Assembly: GCA_964398655.1 (NCBI GenBank)
Contig: CAYNNG010000004.1
Span: forward strand, 1 to 64,000
Length of the DNA: 64,000 nucleotides
From: SFFI01 sp964398655
GTDB lineage: Bacteria; Bacillota; Clostridia; Saccharofermentanales; DTU023
Direction of reading: 5' to 3'
Shown here: positions 8,602 through 16,725 of the stretch, one piece after another
Position numbering within the stretch: the stretch's first letter is position 1
Layout of the letters: each line of letters opens with the position of its first letter
Notes under the pieces: generated by a model
Database searches by the model: none
Told to the model about the DNA's origin: nothing
The model's input: only the letters and a program-made list of their open reading frames with translations
Made by a program: the position numbers and the translations under genes

Positions 8602-8721
8602 GAGTACCAAAACACGCTGAACACATTTAACTTTGTTACATACAGTCAGGGTCCAGGCCCAAGTCTTGGCCCCCAGGCCTGCTCCCTGCCTCATAAAGCA
8701 CAATAAGGAAGTGAGTAATAA

Positions 8722-10335
8722 ATGACCAAGAAGATTAAAGCAAACTACCAAGCTATCCAAGAACTCGGCCGCCTTTGTTCTGGCCTTGACGTCCAAAGCT
8801 TTCCCGACAATTGGGAGACCCTCAAACATTGCGCTATTAACCAGCTGCAAATTGATTCCCGCAAGGTGGGAAAAGATGACCTATTTATTGCGGTTAAAGG
8901 ATTCGAAGCAGATGGTCACGCCTATCTAGACCAGGCTGCCCGCCAAGGTGCCTTGGCCACTGTGGTGGAAGTTCCTCAGCCCAATTTGGATCTGCCGCAA
9001 ATCGTTGTGGCAGATTCCCGCGCGGCAGTTGCCGATTTGGCCAGCCAATACTATTACCATCCCAGCCGTCAGCTGCAGCTCTGTGGGATTACGGGTTCGA
9101 ATGGCAAGACCTCAACCTCACTTCTTTATCGGCAGATCATCCAGGCCGCGGGCTGGCCTTGCGGGCTCCTGGGTACCGTCGCCTATGAAGATGGCCTTAA
9201 CAAGGTAACTTCTTCCATGACTACTCCTGATGCCCTAGACCTGCAAAGATACCTGCGTAATATGGTCCAGGAAGGCTATGAACATGCGGTCATGGAGGTG
9301 TCTTCAATTGGACTCCATCAAAACCGGGTCCGGCAAACTCATTTTGCCCAGGCGGCTCTGATCAACCTCAGTCATGAACACCTGGACTACCATGGCAGTA
9401 TGGAGGCTTACTTCCACGAAAAGTCTAAACTGCTTAAGGGTTTGGATGAAGATGGTGTGGCTGTACTCAATGCAGATGACTCCTGGTCGATTTCTCTGCA
9501 AGACCAGGTTTCTGCGCGGGTTTTACGTTTTGGCCTGTCGGACCAGGCGGATGTGCGCGCGGAAAATCTTGACCTGTCTACCGGCTTTGCCGCTTTTGAC
9601 CTGTGCATCAAGCCCGAAAACTTCCTCGCATCTGCCAAGCGCAAACCTGAGGCCGCCTTTGACCTCAATCAGTTAGAGGCAGGATCCTATCCCGTCAAAC
9701 TTCAGGTTCCGGGTTTACACTCCGTCTATAACTCATTGGCTGCTATTACTCTGGCCCTCTGCCAAGGTGTTTCGCCGGATATTTGCGCCCAGGCTGTCGC
9801 GTCCTACCAAGGTGTGGAAAGACGGTTCCAGCAGGTTTACAGCGGCGATTTTCGTATCTTTGATGATCATTTCGCCAACACTAAAAATATTGACATGACC
9901 CTGAAAAGTCTCTCGGAGATGGATTATAAGCAACTGGTCATGGTTTATGCTATCCGTGGCAAACGTGGCCCCAAGGTCAACCGCGAAAATATCCAAACGC
10001 TCAACCGCTGGCTGCCCAAGCTTAAAATGCGGGCCTTCATCCCCAGCCTGTCGCAAGATACCGTGGGCCACTATGACGAAGTCCAAGCTGAGGAAATTGC
10101 GGTCTTCCAAGAGGAAATGCAGCAGAATAATTTATCCTATACCATTTATGACCAACTGGAAGCAGCCCTTGATCAGGCCTTAGACCAGGTTCAGCCCGGA
10201 GATATCATCCTGCTGGCTGGCTGCCAAGGCATGGACGCTGGGGCACGGCTCATCCTGCACAAACTGGCTGAGCAAGATCCCGCCCACCGCGCACAAATTC
10301 TCGCCCCGCTGCAAGGAAGAGTCTGCGGCTGGTAG
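8722..10335 (+). CDS. MurE-like Mur ligase with atypical C-terminal domain
   Basis: Mur ligases add amino acids to UDP-MurNAc or related acceptors with ATP. This 537-residue protein follows MurE order: N-terminal uridine-binding domain (IDSRKVGKDDLFIAVKG), ATP loop ITGSNGKTST at about 122-131, TTPDA, MEVSS, NLSHEHLDYHGSMEAY, and a third domain. Two MurE signatures are altered: the DYAHTPDA motif reads FDDHFANTKNID, and the DNPR/DDPN specificity motif cannot be found (the aligned stretch reads IPSLSQDT). His in MEVSSHAL is Ile here. It could be the cell's divergent murE, since none is in the dcw cluster below, or a MurE paralogue with another substrate. AGGAAGTGAG precedes the ATG. It stands alone between a gap and decayed genes. 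Confidence 0.8.
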   Translation: MTKKIKANYQAIQELGRLCSGLDVQSFPDNWETLKHCAINQLQIDSRKVGKDDLFIAVKGFEADGHAYLDQAARQGALATVVEVPQPNLDLPQIVVADSRAAVADLASQYYYHPSRQLQLCGITGSNGKTSTSLLYRQIIQAAGWPCGLLGTVAYEDGLNKVTSSMTTPDALDLQRYLRNMVQEGYEHAVMEVSSIGLHQNRVRQTHFAQAALINLSHEHLDYHGSMEAYFHEKSKLLKGLDEDGVAVLNADDSWSISLQDQVSARVLRFGLSDQADVRAENLDLSTGFAAFDLCIKPENFLASAKRKPEAAFDLNQLEAGSYPVKLQVPGLHSVYNSLAAITLALCQGVSPDICAQAVASYQGVERRFQQVYSGDFRIFDDHFANTKNIDMTLKSLSEMDYKQLVMVYAIRGKRGPKVNRENIQTLNRWLPKLKMRAFIPSLSQDTVGHYDEVQAEEIAVFQEEMQQNNLSYTIYDQLEAALDQALDQVQPGDIILLAGCQGMDAGARLILHKLAEQDPAHRAQILAPLQGRVCGW

Positions 10336-10391
10336 CCCTCGATAAAGTTCATCACCTCTTAATAAATGAAGCTTGCTGAAAGGAGCAGAAC

Positions 10392-11014
10392 ATGAAAAAG
10401 TTACTCATTCTCACCCTCATGATCAGCCTGAGCTTGATCCTGGCCCCCCAGGTTTTGGCCCAGCAAGCTGAAGAGATCACCGCCCCAGCCCCCTATACTT
10501 CTCCTCACATAGCAGCAAAACTCGAGCTCTTTATGAGGACACAGAAGATGTTGGACTTAAAGAGGCGGCGGGACGTTTGCTAATCTATTACGCTGTGCCT
10601 TACACCCTAGTCACAGGAGAAGATCCTGGCTTACCCTCAGAGCTGCAAGCCAGCTATCAGACCGAGTTAAAGCAGATTGCGGCCGCAGCGGACTATGGTC
10701 AGAATACGCTTACCGGCAAAGACCTTAATTATATGCAGTTCAAGCCCCGGGGCCACTATGCGGGCCAGGAAAACCTGGAGCGATATTTTCAGGCCATGAT
10801 GTGGTTTGGCCTTTTAGGCTTCCCCCTGGAGACGGAAGAGGGTGACCTAGACTTTAGCAATGCTTCCTTTGCCCTGTCTGCCTCTTGGCTCCTCCTGCAA
10901 GATGAGGATCAAAACCTGGTGAAGCTCTGGGACAGGATAAATCGTATTACGGCCATTTTTGCTGGTAACTCGGATGACCTTAACCTGGAAGTGGCTACGG
11001 GCTTCCCGGCCTAG
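10392..11014 (+). pseudogene. DUF3160 family secreted protein, degraded
   Basis: Two overlapping frames make one broken gene. 10392-10583 starts after AAAGGAG and encodes a signal peptide (KKLLILTLMISLSLILAPQVLAQ). The frame then shifts, and from about 10500 another frame reads EAAGRLLIYYAVPYTLV and continues to 11014 with QFKPRGHYAGQENLERYFQA, MMWFG and FAGNSDDLN, all typical of the DUF3160 family. Family members usually have some 700 residues; here the N-terminal third after the signal peptide and the C-terminal part are missing, so at least one deletion plus a frameshift occurred. Function of intact members is unknown; they are exported. The shift could partly be a sequencing error, but the missing segments could not. 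Confidence 0.7.
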
Positions 11015-11016
11015 CT

Positions 11017-11794
11017 GATCAACAAGAGTTAACCGCTGACCTGGATGGAGATGGTAGCCTGGAACAGGTGCGGATTGCTCGGAAAGACGGTAGAGCCTGG
11101 CTCTTCGTCGACCGACTATTTGAGGCGGCTTCCGGGGACCAGAAAATAGTTCACTCTGACCGCCTCTATGCCAAGNNNNNNNNNNNNNNNNNNNNNNNNN
11201 NNNNNNNNNNNNNNNNNNNNNNNNNNNNNNNNNNNNNNNNNNNNNNNNNNNNNNNNNNNNNNNNNNNNNNNNNNNTGAGGCGGCTTCCGGGGACCAGAAA
11301 ATAGTTCACTCTGACCGCCTCTATGCCAAGGACATGACCCTCCTAGATCCTCAGGGACTAGACCTGTGCGACCTAGACGGTGATGAGATTCCGGAACTCT
11401 TTCTCAAGGTGAAGAAATCCACCACTTATTTTCCGGAAGTCCTTAACCGGCCCTTCTTTTTTACTTCCACGATGACGGCCTTTATGCCAAGTGGACCGGC
11501 TCCCAATTTGGCGACCCCTTTCGTGACGCTTACTTTATTGACTACTTCGGCGAGGGACGCGACTTGGTCTTTATTGTGGGACTTCTGCCTGAGGGCATGA
11601 GGATTTCTGCCCACGCCTGGCAGGGTTTCGGCTTCCAATTTTTGGGCGAAAGTGACATCTATCCATGGATTGGTGCCTTGCGTAAAGGTGAACATGGCGT
11701 CGTGGCCGACCTAGGTGATCACACCCAGGAATTTGTGCTCTACGACCAAGGCCAGAAACGGGGCTTGGTTGAGTGGCCACTTGCAGAAAACTAA
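11017..11794 (+). pseudogene. FG-GAP/VCBS-like secreted protein fragment, frameshifted
   Basis: In-frame from 11017 the sequence encodes ADLDGDGSLEQV and, beyond the assembly gap, DLDGDEIPELFLKV: two calcium-binding-loop repeats of the FG-GAP/VCBS kind. When the 55-base duplicate and the 100 N are collapsed the two sides are in the same frame. A second break lies at a six-T run (11457-11462): after it the sensible reading (FYFHDDGLYAKWTG, then LLPEGMRISAHAWQGFGF) continues in another frame to TAA at 11792-11794. No start with a ribosome site or signal peptide is present. It is probably a remnant continuous with, or adjacent to, the DUF3160 pseudogene. The homopolymer shift might be an error in the assembly. 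Confidence 0.55.
11176..11275. other. Artefactual 100-N gap with 55-base duplicated flanks
   Basis: The 55 bases at 11121-11175 are repeated exactly at 11276-11330. This is the signature of two contigs that end in the same k-mer and were scaffolded with a standard 100-N spacer. The true sequence very likely has one copy and no gap. Confidence 0.9.
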
Positions 11795-11879
11795 GCGATG
11801 ACTTATACTGGCCTTCGGCATTGAGCGAGCTCGATGTACTTTAACAGGACTAAATCCGTTGCGAGGGGAGTGAAAAAGA

Positions 11880-12053
11880 GTGGCAGAAATCCGCGTCAAA
11901 GAGAATGAATCCCTTGATAGCGCCTTAAGACGTTTCAAACGCAGTTGCGCACGCTCCGGCATCTTGGCAGAAGTCCGCAAACGCGCTCACTATGAAAAGC
12001 CTAGTGTCAAGCGTAAGAAGAAGTCTGAAGCCGCCCGTAAGCGCAAGCGCTAA
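11880..12053 (+). CDS. rpsU: 30S ribosomal protein S21
   Basis: Small basic protein of the 30S subunit platform, involved in initiation. The 57-residue product begins GTG (AEIRVKENESLDSALRRFKR) and ends in a Lys/Arg-rich tail (KRKKKSEAARKRKR), both diagnostic of bacterial S21. GAGGGGAG lies about 10 bases upstream of the GTG at 11880. It is followed by its own terminator at 12078-12112. In many Firmicutes rpsU is near yqeY or phoH; here it stands between pseudogenes and recJ. Confidence 0.96.
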   Translation: MAEIRVKENESLDSALRRFKRSCARSGILAEVRKRAHYEKPSVKRKKKSEAARKRKR

Positions 12054-12077
12054 GTTGGCTTTAACTTTTAGATGATT

Positions 12078-12112
12078 AAAAGGCTGAGGGTTAAACGCCC
12101 CCGGCCTTTTTT
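12078..12112 (+). terminator. Terminator after rpsU
   Basis: Stem AAAAGGC...GGG paired with CCC...GCCTTTT (one mismatch), 7-base loop, ending in a run of T residues at 12107-12112. A TATAAT at 12119-12124 just after it may be the -10 for recJ, but no -35 match was found. Confidence 0.75.
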
Positions 12113-12182
12113 CTATTGTATAATAATTCGCAATAAGACTAATCCTCAGGAGTAAAACGCAAAATACTGGATACCAGGAAGC

Positions 12183-14276
12183 ATGAATCACTTAAATTAT
12201 AAAGATTGGCAAATGGAAAATGACCTCCAAGTGACAAACTTTAAGGACTTGGAAGACCTGCTTCTGGCACGTCAAACAATCACCTCTGCGGACCAGGCGG
12301 AATTTTTCGAGCCTCAATATAGTGATTTACACGACCCCTTCCTTTTCCAAGATATGGCCTTAGCCACAGAGCTGATCTCTGAGGTTAGAGCTCAGGGCGG
12401 CCGTATCCATATCTATGGAGATTATGACTGTGATGGTATTTCCTCTACAGCCCTCCTAGTTAACTATTTCCGTAGCCTGGGTATACATACTTCTTACAGC
12501 CTGCCTAGCCGTCTAGGCGCGGGCTACGGCTTAAATGACCTGGCTGTCTCCCAGATTTTGGCCGATCAACCTGATCTCCTGATTACTGTGGACAATGGCT
12601 CTTCTGCCCAGGCTGAGGTTAGCCAGTTGATGCAGGCCGGTCTGCCGGTTATCGTTACAGACCACCACCAGGTGCCGGAGAAGGGCCCGCAGGCCCTAGC
12701 CTTCCTGAACCCCCACCGGCCTGGTGAGCACTATCCCTTTAAGGATTTGGCAGGGGTGGGCGTGGCCTTGCAGCTGGCCCGTGCCCTGGATCAGAAACTA
12801 GGTCTGCAAACCGACCCGCGTCCCTGGCTGGCTTTGGCCGCCTTGGGTACCATCGCGGACTCCATGCCCCTCCTCGGTGAGAACCGGGTCATTGTGAGTT
12901 TAGGCCTTCAAGCTTTCAGCTCCTCAGCCCCCTTGGGCCTGCAAAAGCTGGTTCAGCGGCTGCGGCCGGAAGGCCGCGTGGATGCGGAATTTTTAGCCTT
13001 TTCTGTTGCCTCCCGCATCAATGCGGCGGGCCGTCTGAATAACACTGACCCCGCTATCCAGCTCTTGCTCTCCGAGGACCCACTGGAGATAGACGGTCTC
13101 TTAGATGAAATAGAGGGCCTGAATACCGGACGCTGCAGCATAGAAGCCGAAATCCTGCAGGCCGCGCGCGCTCAAATCAGAGCCCAGAGTGCGGAAGACA
13201 GGGAACATATCCTCTTGGTGGCTGACCCGTCCTGGCATCCGGGAGTTATCGGGATTATTGCCGCGCGTTTGGCGGAGGAGTTTAACCGTCCTACGGTCTG
13301 CTTTGGCGGTACGGGCGGGGAGTACCGAGGATCTGCCCGTACGGTAGGGAACTTTGATATCTTATCTGCCCTGCGGTCGGCTAGCTCCTATTGTGAAAGT
13401 GTGGGCGGCCACCGCCAGGCAGCGGGCGTTACGCTCTTGCCGGAGAACTACCCAGACTTTGCCGCGGCCGTAAGAGCCTACACTGCGGACCATGCAAAAG
13501 ACCTGGTGGATGAACCAGGGCTTACGGCCTTCGCGGGACTTGACCATCAGCTGATCAATGAGGACTGTCTTGCTCTCCTGCAGCGCTTTGCCCCCTTTGG
13601 TAATGCGAATGAAAAGCCCATTTTCCTCCTCCATGATCTGACTGTACAAAGCATGCGGCGGATTGGTGACGGCTCGCATTTAAGTCCCGTCCTCCGCTTG
13701 AACGACGGCCGAGAAATCCGTGGTATTGCCTTCCGCAAGGGAGATTGGGTTGACCTGTACCGGGCAGGAGACCGGGTGGACGTCTTGGCCGATTTGCAAG
13801 AGCATACCTGGAAGGGGAGAAGCTCTCTCCAGCTGCAAATTCTTGACATGCGGCCTGGCCAGGCTGACCTGCAACTCTACCGAGCCCAAGATCAGTTTGC
13901 TCACATGTGGCTGGCTGGCACTCCCTTGGAAGAACTAACAGATCCCGGCAGCCCTGACCAGCCCTGCCTCTGCCTACCCACTAAAGCTATAGGACGTTTT
14001 TGGCTCTACTTGGACGATTTGCTCCAGCATCAAGAAAGTATTTTGATTTACCCCGCTTACTTGGCCCGCGCCTTCCAGCGCAAGCAGAGTTTGAACTTTT
14101 CCGCCTTTGCCTGCCGGGTTGCCTTGGCCATTTTGGCGGAGGCTGAACTTATTAAGCTAGCCTCCCGCCCCGGAGGCCGGCTCCGCATAACTGCCCTGAC
14201 CCAAACCGCGAGGCCTACACTTAGCTCGCAAGTTAGTTGGCAGCGTTTAGCCGCCGAAGGAGGTCTTGAAGCATGA
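12183..14276 (+). CDS. recJ: Single-stranded-DNA-specific exonuclease RecJ
   Basis: RecJ is the 5'-3' single-strand exonuclease of RecF-pathway recombination and mismatch repair. The 697-residue protein has the DHH motifs: GDYDCDGISSTALL, then VTVDNG-like ITVDNGSS, TDHHQVP, and the DHHA1 part with GVIGIIAARLAEEF and GGHRQAAGVTL. An OB-fold region follows (about 480-560), then a C-terminal extension of about 140 residues typical of some Firmicutes RecJ. Start 12183 is preceded by AGGA; a second ATG at 12213 is possible. Its last codons overlap the relA start (ATGA), so the two genes are translationally coupled. Confidence 0.94.
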   Translation: MNHLNYKDWQMENDLQVTNFKDLEDLLLARQTITSADQAEFFEPQYSDLHDPFLFQDMALATELISEVRAQGGRIHIYGDYDCDGISSTALLVNYFRSLGIHTSYSLPSRLGAGYGLNDLAVSQILADQPDLLITVDNGSSAQAEVSQLMQAGLPVIVTDHHQVPEKGPQALAFLNPHRPGEHYPFKDLAGVGVALQLARALDQKLGLQTDPRPWLALAALGTIADSMPLLGENRVIVSLGLQAFSSSAPLGLQKLVQRLRPEGRVDAEFLAFSVASRINAAGRLNNTDPAIQLLLSEDPLEIDGLLDEIEGLNTGRCSIEAEILQAARAQIRAQSAEDREHILLVADPSWHPGVIGIIAARLAEEFNRPTVCFGGTGGEYRGSARTVGNFDILSALRSASSYCESVGGHRQAAGVTLLPENYPDFAAAVRAYTADHAKDLVDEPGLTAFAGLDHQLINEDCLALLQRFAPFGNANEKPIFLLHDLTVQSMRRIGDGSHLSPVLRLNDGREIRGIAFRKGDWVDLYRAGDRVDVLADLQEHTWKGRSSLQLQILDMRPGQADLQLYRAQDQFAHMWLAGTPLEELTDPGSPDQPCLCLPTKAIGRFWLYLDDLLQHQESILIYPAYLARAFQRKQSLNFSAFACRVALAILAEAELIKLASRPGGRLRITALTQTARPTLSSQVSWQRLAAEGGLEA

Positions 14277-16600
14277 AGACAGAGAAAACTGATTTAGACA
14301 GCATGTATGAGACCTATCTCAGCCGGGTCGACAATATTGTCGAGCTCTATGTCTCCTATTCAGGCGATGAAGATACGGCCGTTATCTACCGGGCCTACGA
14401 AACCGCCCGCCAGGCCCACTCGCACCAGTTCCGGGCCACGGGTGAGCCCTATATTGTCCATCCTCTGGCGGTGACTGAAATCCTCAGTGAGCTCCGGGTA
14501 GATAAGGAAACCCTGGTGGCCGCCCTGCTCCACGATACGGTTGAGGACACAGACCTCACGCTGGAGGATATTTCGGAGGCCTTTGGCGACCATGTAGCTA
14601 TGCTGGTAGATGGGGTCACCAAGTTAGGTAAAATTAATTATTCATCTAAGGAAGAGGCCCAGGCTCAAAACTTCCGCAAAATGTTCCTGGCCATGGCCAA
14701 GGATATCCGAGTAGTCTTAATCAAACTTGCTGACCGGCTCCACAACATGCGGACCATGAAATATAAAAAGCCTGACCGCCAGCAGGAAATCTCCCGGGAA
14801 ACCCTGGAAATTTATGCCCCCCTGGCCCACCGACTGGGTATTTACAAGATCAAGTGGGAGCTGGAGGACCTCTGCCTGCGCTATATTGACCCCGAGGGCT
14901 ACTACGACCTGGTCGCGGCGATTGCCCACAATCGGGCGGATCGTGAGGCCTTCCTGGAGAAAATTGTGGTCGACCTCAATAATCGTATCGCGGAGATGAA
15001 TATCAAGGCGGAGATTGAGGCTAGGCCCAAGCACTTTTACTCCATCTATAAGAAGATGAAGGCCCAGCACAAAACAATCGATGAGATCTATGACCTCATG
15101 GCCTGCCGCATTATTGTCCCTACTGTAGGAGACTGCTACGCCGTGCTTGGCATGGTGCATGAGATGTATAACCCCCTGCCTGGGCGGTTCAAGGACTATA
15201 TCGCCATGCCCAAAAATAATGGTTACCAGTCCTTGCACACGACAGTAATTGGACCTCATGCCGTACCCTTTGAAGTCCAGATCCGCACAGAAGAGATGCA
15301 CCGGGTCGCGGAATATGGTATTGCTGCCCACTGGCGTTATAAGGAGGGGGTATCCTCCAAGCAGGACTCAGTGGAAGTTAAGCTTACCTGGCTCCGCCAG
15401 CTCTTAGAGTGGTCCTCTGATATGTCAGAAGCCACCGACTATCTGGATTCCCTCAGAGAGGGCCTGATCGAAGATGAGGTTTTCGTCTTTACCCCGGCCG
15501 GTGATGTAGTCTCCCTGCCAGCGGGCTCCATACCTATTGATTTTGCCTACCACATCCACAGTGAAGTGGGTCACAGGACCACAGGGGCCAAGGTCAATGG
15601 CCAAATGGTCCCTCTGGACTACAAGCTGCAAAACGGAGATATCGTAGAAATTATCACCTCGGACAACCTGAAGGGTCCCTCCCGGGACTGGCTGTCTATG
15701 GTTAAGGCGACTTCCACGAAAAACAAGATCCGGGCCTGGTTTAAGAAATCTATGCGGTCGGAAAATGTGGCCCGGGGTAAGGATATTCTCGACAGCCGGA
15801 TAAAAAAAGAAGGCTTCAGCCAAGACCTCCTGCGAAAAGAATATGTTCAAGAGACCTTAGACCGCTACTCTTTCAAGGACTTGGATGACCTCTACGCCAG
15901 CCTGGGCTATGGCGGGGTATCGATTAACCGTATTTTCCCCAGACTCCGGGATTCCTATATTCGCGGTATCAGCCCGGAAGCTAGACAGGCGCTGGGCTAT
16001 TATGTATCAGAACACGGCAATATTGTAAAACTGCCAGAGAACCGGCTCAGCGAGGAAGACCTGCTCAGGGCTGACCATGGCAATATCCTGCACGACGATA
16101 ATAACCGCAAACGCAAGGTAGGCCAGCATGGAATCCGCGTCCGGGGCATGTCCAACTGCCTGGTCAACCTGGCTAAGTGCTGCAACCCCTTGCCGGGCGA
16201 TGATATTGTTGGCTTTATTACCCGAGGCAAGGGCGTTACGGTCCACCGGACGGACTGCCACAATATTAAGTCCATTGAAAAGCTGGCGGCCAAGTCCAGC
16301 AAGGATGCCGAGCGCGCCTCCCGCTTGATTGAAGTGTCCTGGGGCGACGAAAGAGACGACAGTAAGTTTGAGGTCATGCTGACCATCCACGCCCGCGACC
16401 GCAAAAAACTCCTCGCGGATGTTACAGGTACCATATCGGAAGAGCAGATCCCCATTATCACGGGCCGCATGTATTCAGGCGGTCCCGCCAACGCCCGCCT
16501 GCAGATGCTGATTGAGGTCCCCGATCAGGCCACCCTGGAGCGTTTGTGCCAACGCATACAACAAATTGAAGGCGTAATTGGCATCGAAAGGGGAGCCTAA
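14273..16600 (+). CDS. relA: Bifunctional (p)ppGpp synthetase/hydrolase
   Basis: Rel makes (p)ppGpp from ATP and GTP/GDP on starved ribosomes and hydrolyses it otherwise. The 775-residue product has the full long-RSH layout: HD hydrolase domain (HPLAVTEIL, LLHDTVEDTD; HD pair intact), synthetase domain (GRFKDYIAMPKNNGYQSLHT), TGS domain (VFVFTPAGDVVSLPAGS), helical region, conserved-cysteine domain (NLAKCCNPLPGDDI) and a C-terminal ACT domain (MLTIHARDRKKLLADVTG). Both hydrolase and synthetase signatures look intact, so it is the bifunctional Rel of Gram-positives. GGAGG precedes the ATG at 14273, within the end of recJ. The unit closes at the bidirectional terminator 16655-16692. Confidence 0.97.
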   Translation: MKTEKTDLDSMYETYLSRVDNIVELYVSYSGDEDTAVIYRAYETARQAHSHQFRATGEPYIVHPLAVTEILSELRVDKETLVAALLHDTVEDTDLTLEDISEAFGDHVAMLVDGVTKLGKINYSSKEEAQAQNFRKMFLAMAKDIRVVLIKLADRLHNMRTMKYKKPDRQQEISRETLEIYAPLAHRLGIYKIKWELEDLCLRYIDPEGYYDLVAAIAHNRADREAFLEKIVVDLNNRIAEMNIKAEIEARPKHFYSIYKKMKAQHKTIDEIYDLMACRIIVPTVGDCYAVLGMVHEMYNPLPGRFKDYIAMPKNNGYQSLHTTVIGPHAVPFEVQIRTEEMHRVAEYGIAAHWRYKEGVSSKQDSVEVKLTWLRQLLEWSSDMSEATDYLDSLREGLIEDEVFVFTPAGDVVSLPAGSIPIDFAYHIHSEVGHRTTGAKVNGQMVPLDYKLQNGDIVEIITSDNLKGPSRDWLSMVKATSTKNKIRAWFKKSMRSENVARGKDILDSRIKKEGFSQDLLRKEYVQETLDRYSFKDLDDLYASLGYGGVSINRIFPRLRDSYIRGISPEARQALGYYVSEHGNIVKLPENRLSEEDLLRADHGNILHDDNNRKRKVGQHGIRVRGMSNCLVNLAKCCNPLPGDDIVGFITRGKGVTVHRTDCHNIKSIEKLAAKSSKDAERASRLIEVSWGDERDDSKFEVMLTIHARDRKKLLADVTGTISEEQIPIITGRMYSGGPANARLQMLIEVPDQATLERLCQRIQQIEGVIGIERGA

Positions 16601-16654
16601 AAAGAGAAACCTAGCATAGAAGTTTCAGCTTAGCTTTGGGTCTTCTTAAACTAA

Positions 16655-16692
16655 AACTAGAGCCAGCCTCAGGCCTGAGGCTGGCTCTAGTT
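16655..16692. terminator. Perfect 19-bp bidirectional terminator
   Basis: 19 bases (16655-16673) are followed at once by their exact complement (16674-16692), so the hairpin tip is formed by the innermost pairs. It lies between the converging relA (plus) and rnjA (minus) genes and has A/T-rich flanks on both sides, which suits termination in both directions. Confidence 0.85.
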
Positions 16693-16725
16693 ATTTACTG
16701 AGTACTTGGACAAAGCAATGGAAAC

